A stretch of 64,000 nt of DNA from Ustulina deusta (GCA_023159155.1 JAJNNX010000004.1:1488001-1552000); one strand, 5' to 3'; positions 48,101-60,480 are shown, numbered from the stretch's first letter. Notes: generated from the letters alone by a model not told the origin. Made by a program: numbers and translations.

Positions 48101-48700
48101 CTTAAAAAGAACGTTTTTAGTTTAGTATAACTTAGATCTAGTTTAGCTAGCTCTAAATTTAATTTTAGAATAAAAATACTACAGTAGTACAAAAAGCAAC
48201 ATATAGAAATATATATAAAAGTACTAATTAATATAGAGATAAAACTTGTACTAGGCTTTACTAACAAGCTAGAAATAATTAATCTTTTTATAAATAAAAT
48301 AGTTATAAATTTACTAAACATCTAGATAGAAAAGACTAAGCATTTTATTTAAATGTTTTTTAGTTTTTTTTAAATTATTGCAAAAAATATTTTTTTTATA
48401 ACTAGGTAAGCAATAACTATATAAATTTGAAATAAAAAATATATTTGTTAATATATAATTATAAATAAAAGACTTTAAATAAGCTAGATTTCTAGAAAAT
48501 TGCCTAGCTATAATCCGTAGAAAATAGCTGCTTTAATAGCTTAATAATCTAAGTACTAGTAATATTTCTAGTTATAGGGTTTATAGCAAAGCTATAAGAT
48601 CTATTTAGGTTTTTCCGATAATATAAAAAGATAGCTTAAATATTAATTTAATTAAAATTTTTAATAAAAAAGCTAGCTGACTATTCGAAACATTTTTCTA
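45102..48700. other. RIP-decayed DNA, long ambiguous coding traces
   Basis: Both strands give low-stop readings here, so the coding strand cannot be fixed by eye. Patches with readable text are 45640-45830, 46640-46820 and 46980-47060. If continuous with the ATG at 44991 the protein would be large. No transposase, recombinase or polymerase motif was found. Confidence 0.35.
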
Positions 48701-48880
48701 AGGATTGCTAATTAAAAACTAAGAAATCTAGGACCTAGGAAATGCAGGGGTGAGTAAAGAGCAGCTGCTCCTAGTAGATACTATAACCGCTATATTATAT
48801 ATCTCTAAGGATAAGGAATTATGAATATTTCTATATTATTATACTGTATATAATATTATACCGCTTTTATTATTTTAGAA
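48701..48880 (+). mobile_element. Possible decayed copy of LTR family A
   Basis: GGAAATGCAGGGGTGAG, an AGCAGCTGCT stem and ACCGCTATATTATATAT resemble the AAATGCACTAGGGGTGAG and CCGCTACACTATTTAT blocks of the 33.9-kb LTR. Ends and target duplication could not be located. Without them this stays tentative. Confidence 0.3.
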
Positions 48881-51599
48881 GTTTTATAATAGTTTTTTGT
48901 TAGAGTTACCCTTCCTAACCTTGAAGGATAGCAATATGATTGACCTCTAATTAGCTATATAACGCTATATCTAACAGTAGGGCATTGTGGTATGGGAGTG
49001 GAGGCGTAAAGTACTGGCTGCCTAGTTATCCAGGGATCTAATTTTCTAACAGGTGCAAAAAGATCACGCTAGATCCATGTTAACGCTTTAGTTTAACTGC
49101 TATATTGTTTCAATTATCTATTTTATATCAGTATATTACTTTTTATTAATAAAAATATCCCGGAATTTGACTCTATTATATTTATGCACTTTTTGCTACC
49201 TAATCTTAACGGGTATTTTAACTTTTTTTAGCGCCTCAGAAACATTTTTTTTTATTAGTATTATTGGGTTGAGAAATTACCCCTAGATTAAAAAAACAAT
49301 AGATAAGTTTTTAAACATATTTTAAGATATGCTAGAACTACTAAGCTAGATACGCTTTATAGCGTTAAAAAAGCATTCTATTTAGCTAGCTAGCAGCAGT
49401 TTAGCAGCGCTTAGGTCTAGAATTTATAGCCCTTTCAAGTACTAGGGCAAAAGCAATAGCAAGAATACTATTTGGTTATAGGTTATAGTTAAAGCTTTAA
49501 CTATAAATAAAAAACTAGTTCAAAAAAAGTATTCTAGGCCGTTTACGTATTATACGCTTACTAAAAATAACAATGTTATATAGAGCAATACCCTATAAAT
49601 AAAAGCATTAAAAAGAACTAGAAAGTTTATATTTAGTAATATTGTTTTATTTCTTAGAACTTTTAGTTATACCTTTTATTTTTTATAAACTGACTAGCTT
49701 AAATCTAATATTTTAAACGCTAACAAAATTAAATTTATATATAATTTTAAAGTTAATAAAGGATTATTGCTTAGCGGTTATATACTAACTAAAGTATTAA
49801 TTTATAATATTTGCCTAATAACCCATAACAAAATATATTTATTTAGAATATGTTATGCTACGCTTAGGCCTAGGGCTATATGGTTGTATAGCGTTTATGT
49901 ACCGGGCAAAAAATCGGAAATATTCACTATACTATATATTAATATTAGCTATTTCTTTATTATAAAATCTTTTAGCAAAACAAGGTTATATATATTATAT
50001 TAGAGTAACAATTTTAAGGCTATTTATAAAAAAGGAGATTTAATAGGGGTGCTCCTATAAAAAAAGGTTCAATTTGCTATAAAAATATATTATTGCAACT
50101 ATGATAAGAATTTATATTGCAAGTACTAAGTGATTCCTAGTTATAGTGTTTTAAAGAACTAAAATTACAGATTGATATATAATATTATTGCTTAAAAATT
50201 AAGATTTGTGAAAACATTTTAGCTAAGAGTAGTTTTTTATTATATATATATATATCTAATAATTCAGCATATATTTTTTATACGCTGTTTAATTTTTTTT
50301 TTTAGATATATAATTAATAAGCTAAACTGGCAGGCGCTATATTATAACCAATTGCAACAGCACATAAGCATTAGAATAACGTTGATATGGCCTGCGCTAA
50401 CTGCTTGCCAAGCACCGCCCCTATATACTATATTAGCCGGAGCGGGGTTCTACTATTGCTCTTATACTCTATGCCTACGTATCACGCCCAATTTTAGCTG
50501 CTTTCTAAAAACTACTATTAGTAAGCCAACTACTAAAAACTTACTATATAATATACGCGCTATACCAGGAAATCTTTATTCTTAGTTTTATTTACTAAAG
50601 CTTTGCTTATTTAATATATATTTAGCATACTAAACAGAGGAACCAGCCAATTATATAGATTAATAGCTATTCGTTTTCTAATTGCGATTTATATATTATT
50701 TATTTTATTACAATTTATAAAATACCTTAAACTATACCTTATTCTAAAACCTGCCCTTAAGACCTATTATATAAATACTAAGCATATTTTATAAAACAGA
50801 ATTAATATTAATTAATTATATTAATAAAATGCTTGTCTATAATATAGCGTAATATAAACTAGATTTTTGTAGCATTAATAAAATAGTATTTATAGCAAGA
50901 GCTCAGGAATTATAATATATTAAATTTAGCAATATTATAATTGTTATAATATTAAAGTTTATTAAAAGCCAATTTAATTAAAAAGTAATTAATAGCTTTT
51001 ACAAAATATTTATTAAAAGGAACTAAAAGATATTTTTTTATACGTATTTATTAGCTATAGAATTGGCGCAAAAGCTAGTAGTCTTAAGAATATTTGGTTA
51101 TATAAGCTGTTATAATTTAAATAAAAGCTGGCTTAATAACCTAAAATCTTTTTTGAAAAAAGTTATATAAATTGTAGGGATTAAGATAATATATTAGAAC
51201 AAACAAATAAATACGGTTGGTATATCGGCTAGAAAAAAAACTATTTTATTATAAAAAAAAAACTAGAGTTATATTAATAGTTATAGTTTAAGCAAGAGTA
51301 ATATATTTTTTAGTTATTTTAATACTATCTAAAGAAGTATTTTTTTTAGCTGTTTTTTTATTTAAATACTATTTGTTTATAAATTATTTTAGTTATTAAT
51401 TAATTAAATTTTAATAGAAATCTTTATATTTTTAATAATTAAAACTAAGTGTCTGCCCTAAGAGAAGCAATAGTGTAAAGTATGTATATTAAAGTATTGC
51501 CGGCCAAAATAGAAAAATAGGCAAGGCACTTGCCCACGAAACCTCTAGCATAGGCTAAACCTTAAAAAGTCCTATCTGCCTAGTTAACCTAGGGATTAT
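48881..51599. other. RIP-decayed DNA with small coding traces
   Basis: Moderate GC at 48900-49080 and 50340-50590. The latter is open for 78 codons on the + strand from 50352, and an alternative frame shows a Cys pair (ACANCLPSTAPI), but neither is convincing. The rest is AT-rich without recognised features. Confidence 0.35.
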
Positions 51600-52599
51600 A
51601 TCTACCGCAATAGAAAGTCTTAAATATTAAGCGTTTTGGTTTTATATATAGTGCTAATAGTTTAGTATAACTAGGTAAAATATAAATAGCAAAGATTTTA
51701 GCAAACTATAAAACATTTTATTGCTAAACGCCCTAGCTTAATAGCACTTTTGGCCCTGGACGGACTAAAACTAATATTTTAAAAGCTAAACTTAATATTT
51801 TAAGCAAATTAGGTCTACTAAAGCGCTAAGGCATATTTCCTTTAAAATATTACTAATTAGTTAATAATACGGCTTATAAACTAGGCCTTTTAAAGTTCCA
51901 AAGCTATTAAGCAAAAAAAAGCTGCTTAGATCAATATATAATAAAAACAACTCTATAAATATATTAGTTGCTTATAATTACAAAAATAAGCATTTTATCT
52001 TAATCAAAAGCAACCTAATAATAGCTAACTTATTTTTATAGTTATAAATAAACATATTTTCTATAGCCCAAAAAAGGCGCTTATATCTATTAAAGTACTA
52101 TGTTTTAGCTATTTATTAGGCCTTAATTATTCGATCTTATAGGATTCCTGGTTAGAACTTCTAGCCGCAACCTTATCCTTACAATATATAATACAGCCCA
52201 ATTAGCATACACTCTAATGGCCGCTAATCGGACTATATAATATGGATAGCATCACTATATAGCTAAATATGCTATATCAACCTAGTAATGGTAGACCCGG
52301 AGGATTCTTTTATATATTAGCGTGTAGGCGGCCTCCCAGCTACTCTAAAAAGCTTATCTATTATCTATGACTTGAGGGCGCCTAGGTGTTCGAAGTATAG
52401 CCCCCGAAGAGCACTTCTTAAAGTTTGTAGTAGCAGCAACTTTAATAGGGCTAACTCTATATATCTACCTTTTAGCAGGTATAAAAGATATATTACGCTT
52501 ATATCCCTTAGGATATATATATATATACTATTAGCTATTAAGCGAGTTATTTGTAACAAGTGTGAATTAGAAATAGGGCTTTTTATAAAGATTATTTAG
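51600..52599 (+). pseudogene. Unidentified decayed reading frame, open C-terminal part
   Basis: A + strand frame with RIP-type stops runs into a 75-codon open stretch (52372-52599) ending at TAG. Text includes VMVDPEDSFIYQRVGGLPAT near 52285, then SIIYDLRAPRCSKYSPRRA and VICNKCELEIGLFIKII at the end. The GC-richer patch at 52140-52450 is the least mutated. Family not recognised. Confidence 0.4.
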
Positions 52600-54149
52600 T
52601 AAAGTTAAAAATAAAAAAGGCTATGTAAGCCTGCCTATTAAGACTTATGGAAATATTATAGCTGTTTTTATAATAATAAAAGACCTAAGCTGCACTTTTG
52701 TAGGATTGCTAGTTTTATTACTTTTTGTTTTTTATTTTTATATCTATTTATTTTTTTTCTTTATGATTTTGAATCTTTTTAATTAAAACATAGCATAAAT
52801 ATTAATAACTTTTCTATTTGCAGAAATAGATAACCTGCCTGCCGAGCAGTTATTATTAGTACACCTAACTGCTTTTAAACTTCCTGAAATATTTACTATG
52901 CTTAGTAAAAATATTTATAATTTAAAAAGCTTTTTTAATTTTAAAACTGCTATTTTAAATAAAACAATAGAGGACTAATCTATTATAAATGCTAGGTTTA
53001 TAGCTTTTGCTATATATAGTAATATATTAATAATTATTTTTAAATCTATTATAATAGAGTTAGACTTATTTTTTATACTGCTTAGTGCTAGTTTTAGCGA
53101 TCTTTTTAAAATAAATTTTTTTGCTTTGTTTATTATAGGTATTAATATTACAAACAACAATAATATTAAGGCTACTACTATTGACTTTTTTTTTATTATA
53201 TTAAATTTTAATATTGGCTAAAGTACTATTAATATTAGTAGCAATAATAATATTTTTAAAAATAATTGTAAAATTATTGATTATATTAGTACTAAAAAAA
53301 ATGAAAGTTTTAGATTAACTAGCATAGTTTAAGCTGCGCTAGAAGTTATTAAAATTATTATCTATAATTTAAAGCTTTATAATACAAATCTGATTTAGTT
53401 TATTTTTATAATATCTAATAGTTGTTTAGAAACTAATAAAGTTCTTGCTTTTAAACATAAAAGATTTTGTTTTAAATTTATTAAAAATTAAAAAAAAGCA
53501 AAAATTAATAATTTTTATAGGTCTAAAATTAAAAGGGGTTGTTATAAACGCTATATAATTGTATGTTTTGATAGTGTTTTTTTTTAGCAGTTTGGTAATA
53601 TTTAAGCACGGTTATATAAATAGCCTAGGCGTGCTAAAAAATAAGAAGTAGAACTATTAATATACAATTACGATTTGATAAGTTTTTTTTTAATATATTT
53701 AAGTGCCCTATTTATATATATGCGCTTAAGATTTAAAGATTTGATATATATAAAGTAGGACAAAGAGCAATAGATATTTGTTTGCGTGGATTTTTTTAGT
53801 AAGAAGTTATACCTAGTAAGCATAGAAAAAATAGAGCACTTTATAAACAACTTAGGATAAAGTGTTAAGTTTAAATATTGGCAGTATTATTAAACTATAC
53901 AAGTTTTTATTTTATATATCTATTGTTAGCGAAATAGTTAAGATAGCTTGGGTTAAAATAAATATAAAATGGTTGCTTATTTATTTTTAAGTATAACTTG
54001 CTTGGTTAGCTTAGGGTTAAGATATTATATTAGTTATGTTTATTTTTTTAGTATTTAGTTAAGCATAGTTATAAAAAAACTAGTTTAAGGCTATAGGGTT
54101 ATTTTATATAGATCTTGTTTATATAATATGCTAAAATTAGAAACGTTTT
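52600..54149. other. RIP-decayed DNA
   Basis: A + strand reading between 52830 and 53560 has few stops, but the antisense frame is equally open, so coding strand is unclear. Nothing recognised. Confidence 0.35.
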
Positions 54150-55086
54150 GCTAACATATATTAGGCCGAAAAAAAAGGGCGGTATATAGTCTAGGCAGTT
54201 TCCGGTCACTTGTACATCTTCCGCTGTTTGTGGCAAGACCTCCGAGGCCTGTTGGGTCGAAAAAAATTAGAGAGGCTCTATGTCGCCTAAGGAGGCCTGT
54301 CTGTAGAGGCCACGAGCGCCTCTCTAGCATTAGAGCAACCCAATCAAACCCCAACCAAGCGTGACTCCTAGGAGGCAATCGTAATCTTTGTATTGCGTGC
54401 GGCCGAGCTATTACGGCAGGAGAATCAACATGGCAGGTAGTTAGACGAGACTGGTTAACTTCGGTGCTGCCTAACGGGAACGAACCAGTCCGAACCTCAC
54501 GGGTTGCCTCTGTGTTGCTTTCTGACCCCTGTTAGCCGTGTTTTACGATATGAGGCCCATGTCTCCAGATACATTGAGCCAAGGCAGATTCTCACTACGA
54601 CATATTATTTGATGCGGTGGCGGGTTTGATTGGGCAAGAGAAAAGGGAGGGGAGAGAAAGTTGTCTAGACTAATACATATCCGTATTGGGTCCCTCGAGA
54701 GAGGATCTTGGGGGAATGTAACCGCCAACTCTGCATGAGAAACCTTGCAGTATAAGAGACGTGACCAACTCAGCCCCAGTGCTAACGTCGGATGCAGACG
54801 GCGGGAGGAATAGCATCAGGTTGCTAGTCAGCTGGTGCCGGTGCGTAGCCCCTTAGACAACTCACCAAACCGTGTTAAGAGGAAATTCTAAAACAAGGTA
54901 GTCAGAACCAACTTTCGTTGCCGATCTAGTATATCCGCACCAGCCATCTGGCCAAAGCTAGGGAGATCCCCTTAACCACCCAGCATAACCCAAAATATAA
55001 ATACAGCATCCCAACTCGTACTACTTTATCCATAAATGCCTCACTACATCTTTTTTTCATAATCCCTATATATCATGATTTTTTGC
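54150..55086. other. GC-richer island largely free of RIP
   Basis: Composition changes abruptly at about 54150 to near-normal GC with frequent CpA, CpG and CCC/GGG words. No ORF above about 75 codons is convincing (minus 54151-54378 and 54543-54728 are unremarkable). It ends in a promoter-like stretch before the ORF at 55182. It may be a unique-sequence segment caught between repeats, or a gene remnant whose coding part I do not recognise. Confidence 0.45.
54996..55003 (+). promoter_or_regulatory. TATAAATA box in the island
   Basis: TATAAATA lies about 90 bases before the ATG at 55087 and 180 before that at 55182, followed by pyrimidine-rich CTTTCTTTC near 55095-55107, common near fungal transcription starts. 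Surroundings are not AT-rich, so the match carries some weight. Confidence 0.4.
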
Positions 55087-55181
55087 ATGTTCGTCCTTTC
55101 TTTCTTAGCTCAATACCTTTCTAAATATCAAATACTTCACTGGGCCACCGCCAAGGTAACAGCAACATTATTAACGTAAGC

Positions 55182-55640
55182 ATGATTGAAGCACTTATAC
55201 GCCGCTTCTTTTCCCAGCAGGTCAGGGCGGTTAAACTAGGCCATAACAAGGCCTTAAGGGCTATTAGTAATCATCCTAACCCTATCAGCCTCATTTTCAA
55301 GCAGCTAGCAAACTGCACAATAAAATCTCAGCATATCTTAGTTAAGTCAAGCAATCTAGTCCAAACTATGCTTAAAGAACTCGTCTTTAAGTTACGGTGC
55401 AACGCCGAGGCAAAAAACAAGCTATTATACCAAACTAGAAACAGGTTCGACTCGAGTCAGAGCATTCCGCCTCAAGTCAAGCCTATCTCTGCCTGCAATA
55501 TTATTTATACCGATCTTACAAAGACTGGGCTATTATGCTACTTATATAATAAATCTCTAGAAAGGTCTCAAGCTACTGTTTACGAGCTCTATAGATACAT
55601 AAGTTTACTTCTTTATCCTATGTTATATATATTCATTTAG
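55182..55640 (+). CDS. Hypothetical protein in the RIP-poor island
   Basis: 152-codon ORF from ATG 55182 to a TAG at 55638-55640, with near-normal codon use. It starts MIEALIRRFFSQQVRAVKLG and ends in a hydrophobic run (ISLLLYPMLYIFI). No domain recognised; the middle is basic and Asn/Lys-rich. A spliced alternative fits: ATG 55087, exon to 55155, a 62-bp intron GTAACA...TTCCCAG (55156-55217), then the same frame from 55218. That gives 163 residues with a mildly hydrophobic start (MFVLSFLAQYLSKYQI). Coding-like text continues past the stop to about 55800, so this may also be a truncated gene. Whether it is expressed cannot be told. Confidence 0.4.
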   Translation: MIEALIRRFFSQQVRAVKLGHNKALRAISNHPNPISLIFKQLANCTIKSQHILVKSSNLVQTMLKELVFKLRCNAEAKNKLLYQTRNRFDSSQSIPPQVKPISACNIIYTDLTKTGLLCYLYNKSLERSQATVYELYRYISLLLYPMLYIFI

Positions 55641-56181
55641 TTAAATACGTATGATAGATTACTTATAAAAGCTGTTTCCCTGTCGGGGAAAAGCATCTAT
55701 AAATCGATTAGGCATAAACGCTTTAGCGTGCAAAGCTCCCTTCGGATTTATAGTATTTCTAACCCTTGTAGCATCTGCTACAAAGCACTAACATAGCTAA
55801 CAAGCCTAGAAAGTTGTAGTAAGCCGAGTTTTACTGTAATCAAATCTCTTATCTAATATAAAGACAGGTCATCTATTCTGTAGAAACTGTCTAAGATCTA
55901 TACAACAACAAGAAAACCGAACATGCCTATTTTGCCGCCGGGGATGCTGTACTAGAGATGACTGTGGTGTTATAGACTGCTGCCAGTCCCCCCAGTGGGA
56001 AGTGTCTGAGTGTTATAGCTAGAATAGCTGGCTACCCTAATGATCCAAGAACTCCGGGAGATCACTATAAGATTAGGACGTTTTTTATGTAGCGAGTTAC
56101 TTTTTTAATTCTTTCTTTAACTGTTAATATTTTAACGAATTCTATTTATGACTGCAGACTGTAAACAGTTATTTCCAATTC
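55641..56181. other. Rest of the island
   Basis: RIP-poor. The + strand after 55641 still reads coding-like (AVSLSGKSIYKSIRHKRFS) to about 55800, then loses frame. No repeat recognised until 56182. Confidence 0.4.
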
Positions 56182-56347
56182 GTGGTGGGAGCCCGTGAAG
56201 TCTCTTTAACCAACACCTAGTTGACTCGTCTATTATTACCTGCAATTTAAAAAGCCCCCCTTTGCGTGTAATGAGAAAAAAAAAAAAAAAAAAAGCCCCG
56301 ATATGATTGCCACTACCTCTTAGGTGATATAAGGCAGGTTTGTTATA
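56182..56347 (-). repeat. Dispersed repeat B, copy 2
   Basis: Inverted relative to 24874-25001. Read on the minus strand it starts TATAACAAACCTGCC and ends GGGCTCCCACCAC. It is longer than copy 1 mainly because of a 19-A run (56276-56294) and extra bases around it. This copy shows less RIP (CCTTATATCACC here, CTTTATATTACC in copy 1). Confidence 0.55.
56276..56294 (+). repeat. Poly-A run of 19
   Basis: Nineteen A inside repeat B copy 2, absent from copy 1. It could be slippage or a retroposon-type tail remnant; the run is internal, so a tail is less likely. Confidence 0.8.
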
Positions 56348-58640
56348 TTAAATTATATAAATAAGATGTGAACGTACTTATATTAGAATAATACTTAGGA
56401 TAATAAAGGTATTTCTTAAAGTTACTTAATTTACTGACGAATTATATGTTTATTTAAATGCTAGGATAGTAATAACTGCTTTGATCTCGAAAACATATTA
56501 GTATATTTTTTATTTCTTTAAGCTTTTAGTTCTTAACTATAATTATGACTTGGTATTTGCAATTTTAATACCCCTATTTAAGCTTGTTATATCTAATATA
56601 TTCTCTATTGTGCCTTTTTAACTCTTTAAGTAGCTAGGTGCTTTAATTACCAATTTAATTTATATTTATAGCTAGAGGATATTTCAATTTTTTGCATTAA
56701 GGATGTTGGATACATTAAGCTTTCTGTTATTTTTTTTTCTTTTTTTGCATTCTTGTTTTCAATAGGTATTAAGCTAGGTTTTTCTCTTGTACTTTTTCCT
56801 GCATGTTGGACAAGTAAACCATAGTGTAGTCTTGGACTTTTTATGCTAATAACGCCAGAAATTACTCCGGGAGGCAAACTATTAGCTATTATAGCTATAA
56901 TCCTAACATTAAAATATTTTATAGCTTGGGTTATAACTAAAAGAACTACCTTTTTAACTTAAAATACCCGATTAGAATATTATTTTTTGTTAATTTTTTT
57001 TAAAATATACCTTAATAGCACTTTAACAAGCAGAAGCAGCAATTAAAAAGCAATACTAGGGTTATTATATAACTACTTATTATATCAAAAACTAGGCTCT
57101 TATTCTAGATTAATAAAAAGAAGATATGCTTAGGCTATAGTAAAAGTTGGCACATAAGTAGACTATAGGCTATAAACCTAATATATAAACAGCAGCTATT
57201 TAAAGCAGCATATTATAAAAAAAGCTTACTTTATATTATTATCTAATTTTACTAGTAATAAAACTAGTTCTTTGGAGTATAGATTATGGTTATAAAATAT
57301 AACAGATAGTCCTGGTTTATAAACAGTATTGTTTATGTTTAGCTGGTTGCTATGTTTATAAGAATCGGACGCAGCTATTTAGTTAAAACATATAAATTAT
57401 TTAATAATATTATTAAAATAAGTTTTTTAGCTTACTATATGCTTGTTATCCAAAGGAAACAGAGTAGGCATAGCAAAATAGCCATTATTGCTAGTATAAC
57501 CAAACCTACTATAAGATAGGTATAAAAGATCTAAGTTAATATAAGCGCTAGAAATAAAAGCTAAGAATTTAAAATTATTATTAATATTGCAATATAGCAT
57601 AGTTATTTTAGAGAATTACTAAACTATTATATTAAAGTTTGTTTAGTAGCACATTGTTTATATATATTAAACAAATTATATATTTTAGTAAAACTAGCAA
57701 TAAAAGATTTAAGCAAATAAATATAGTAGGACAAACATGTTTTTAAATATATTATAACTAAAAACAAAAAAGAGAGTAATACTTAAAAAAACGCATAAGT
57801 ATAGAACTTATAAAAGATCAATCCTTAATAAAATATTCTAATTGTCCCGTAAAAAAAGGCTTAGTTATAACGTTATTTTATAAAAAAATAGGTGGCAAAA
57901 AAGGTTTTATATAAAATAAAAGTTCTTGTTTGATTTATAAAAAAGTAAGCATAAAGTTCTAGTATTAAATATTTAGCAATTATTTTATATTCCTATCTTA
58001 AAAAAAATAAATAATAAGCAAGTATTTAAAATCTATATTAATCTGCCATTCTATCTTAGACTATTATATAGTTGGCTATAGGGCTTTAGTACTAATATAA
58101 ACAACTAAGCATAATACTAGCTTTTCTTAGGTCGGCACATAAGTAGCCCCTAAAATCAATATCTAGGTTAGACCATAAAACATTAATAGTAATTCCAAGC
58201 TAAAACTAGCATACCTATAATATTTACTAGTGCTCTAACAAATATACTTAACAAACTACTAATTCTGTTTTGCTAGAGCTTCTATAAGTAATAATAAAGC
58301 TATATCCTATTCGACCTACTTTAAGCATTTATATTAGTAAAATATTTTAGTATTTATGCTCTATATTAAATTTATTTTTTTAAAGATATTCTAAATCCAA
58401 ATTTAACAAGACCTAAAATTAAAAAAAAATATAAAAGCATATTAACTTAGACTTTTTAAACTAATATAAAGCTTTTGTATTTTTGCTACCCGAGTAGTTT
58501 TAAGCATTTTATTATAAAAACGCAATAAAAAAACAAATAGTTAGAGATTATTTAAATAAAAGCCCTAAAATTTACTAGGCTTTTTATAAACTATAGCAAG
58601 AACTTAGCTTTGGCCGTAGTATTATAAGATATTGCTTATT
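56348..58640. other. RIP-decayed DNA with one minus-strand open fragment
   Basis: At 56647-56877 the minus strand is open for 76 codons, MPPGVISGVISIKSPRLHYG then LLVQHAGKSTREKPSLIPIE. It is more complex than its surroundings and continues upstream through RIP-type changes. Family unknown. The remainder has scattered coding-like text on the + strand at 57100-57530. Confidence 0.35.
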
Positions 58641-58990
58641 ATTGCTTAAGTGGCTATCCCTAAGGCTCCATAAGAGTGGCAGGGTGCCCTTTATTCCGGA
58701 GCAGCAATTTCTTTACATAGTTGTTGCCTATGTAAATCTACTATCACCTGCGGTTTGACTCCTAATTCAGGGGGTGGCAATGCGTGTCCTGGTGCAGTTG
58801 TGGGGTGGCCTCGCACAAGCGCTGATAGACTAACAGGTCCGACAATACCTTCACGTCATATTGGCTATCTAGTGCCATGGGATGATTTGTTAAGAAACAA
58901 TATAACTATTTTTCAGGTTCGAATTCTAGAAGGCACAGCCTTCTATTAAAAATATAAATACTAGGGAAGATTTCCGGAGCTCGGAAAGAC
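58641..58990. other. Small RIP-poor island
   Basis: About 350 bases of near-normal composition. It is open on the + strand for 64 codons from 58755 but has no recognisable protein; the tRNA-like part below overlaps it. It may be a SINE or a gene remnant. Confidence 0.4.
58862..58937 (+). ncRNA. tRNA-like sequence (possible SINE head)
   Basis: TTGGCTATCTAGTGCC forms a D-arm (GGC/GCC, 8-base loop) fitting an A-box. TTTGTTAAGAAACAA resembles an anticodon arm, and CAGGTTCGAATTCT is a good B-box with a T-arm if two RIP-type changes are allowed. The 5' acceptor strand does not pair with AAGGCAC at the 3' side. Pol III promoter order and spacing are kept, so a tRNA-derived SINE or tRNA pseudogene (Leu-like) is possible. 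Confidence 0.35.
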
Positions 58991-59138
58991 AATAATCTAC
59001 TTAGTAAAAAAAAAAAACTAAAAAAAACTTGCATCCAGCATTTTATGTATTACTATTATCCATTCTCTACCTATTCTAGCTTATTATTTACCCTATTACT
59101 TTGAACCCGAACATACGCTCGCAACTAAAAATTACGCT

Positions 59139-59231
59139 ATGTCTTTTCTTAATATAGACTTAGTATTGCTCCCTTTTATACATAGCATGCTCCCCGAGCT
59201 CTTTTCGGATAATAGTATTAAAAATTTATAA
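59139..59231 (+). pseudogene. Small open frame MSFLNIDLVL...
   Basis: ATG at 59139 gives 30 codons (MSFLNIDLVLLPFIHSMLPE, LFSDNSIKNL) to a TAA, with coding-like text continuing after it in changing frames. An open 115-codon stretch (59272-59616) follows in another frame, starting MFSYITTKIFQKQYSTL. Composition is less RIP-hit than the neighbours. The two may be parts of one decayed gene; the product is unknown. Confidence 0.3.
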
Positions 59232-59616
59232 TAACTAAAAGTTATACAACAGTTAAAAAAAATATTTAGTTATGTTTTCGTATATTACAACAAAGATATT
59301 CCAAAAACAATACTCCACCCTAGTATTAAAAAACTTAATACATAAAAAAAGGAAGCTCGGAGACAAAGCAGCAACAACCTTAAAGAATACCTTAATACTA
59401 TTTAGCACTACACAAAATAGCCTACTAATACGCTTAAAAGAAATATTACTACCTAAAAAAGCTAGGGCTAGCTATATCTCCATATTTTTTAGACCAATTC
59501 TAGCACCAGAAAACCTGCAGTACAACAACAATATAAAAGGCTCTTTCGGCTCCTTAGGAAGCAATATGAACAAAAACGGATACAGCACTAGCACTAGTAT
59601 ACTATGCTCCCATTAG

Positions 59617-60007
59617 AAAACAAATCTAGTAAAATTACTAAAAAGGAAAAAAAAAAAAGAAAGGCAACGCCGAAGGTTTAAATATATACTTAATATTTTA
59701 CGTATATAATCAATACTACTTTTAAAGCTCGAAATAAAAAGTCACAAAAGCAAAATATATATATTTATTTTATTTTTATTAAATAAATATAATTATAAAA
59801 AATGTAGTAATTACTAAAAAAAGCAACCCTAAATAAAAATTTAAATTTTTGTTTCTCCGTCTTTTTTATTTAATATATGCTTTAGCAGAACTAAAGTTTA
59901 CTCTCCTAGTTAATACTTAACGTCGAATAATTTAACTAAGCAAGTAGTTTTAATCATTTTAATTATTTCTAATCGTACGGTTTTTTTAAAGTTTGTATTC
60001 CCGCAGG
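59617..60007. other. AT-rich DNA
   Basis: Nothing recognised. Confidence 0.4.
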
Positions 60008-60480
60008 CTATAAACTTGTAAGCATATAAGCATAGTGTTTCCTAGTCACATACTCACTAACAACTGCAAAGCTTCCAGGTACGTATGCTTCGTTTTTCAG
60101 CCTTTCACAGAACAGGTCGCAAAAATCAAGTGTGGGGTTTATGGTGGTATTATTGCTAGGATTAGGAGGGTAAAGACAGATGAAATAATCCGAGGGTTGA
60201 AAGAGAGGATCTATAGTCTTGGGCAAAAGAAATATATACTATAGGACAATAAGAGTCTATAACACATGGTGTTATGTCAGTAATAAACTTTGAATAATAC
60301 AGCTCAAAATGTACTAACGCAAACAGGGTCGAACTCTTAGAGAAGTTGAATCTGCTTGCCGACCTATCGTGCTTAGGAATTGTGATCGGGGACCTATAAG
60401 ATAGTAATTAGTACAGAGGGTCGGATAGTCTGGTGAGCCCCGGCATATACAGCCAAAGAACCGATAGAGAGCATAGTATT
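60008..60480. other. RIP-poor island with two opposed small ORFs
   Basis: Near-normal composition. A 72-codon minus ORF (60008-60226, starting MPKTIDPLFQPSDYFICLYP) and a 69-codon plus ORF (60035-60244) overlap almost completely; at most one is real. The minus one has a plausible Cys/Phe/Tyr-rich composition (CDLFCERLKNEAYV). No family recognised. 60245-60480 has no ORF. Confidence 0.35.

Noticed and set aside
48898..49051. TGTTAGAG...TTTCTAACA, a possible 154-bp solo LTR
   Set aside because: Flanks are TTTTT and GGTGC, so there is no target duplication, and the interior does not match family A.
54151..54728. Minus ORFs of 75 and 61 codons in the GC-richer island
   Set aside because: Short, unremarkable composition, no splice or start context, and expected by chance at this GC content.
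57143..58147. GGCACATAAGTAG occurring at about 57149 and 58134
   Set aside because: Only about 13-15 bases are shared, in direct orientation, with no matching inverted end or target duplication.
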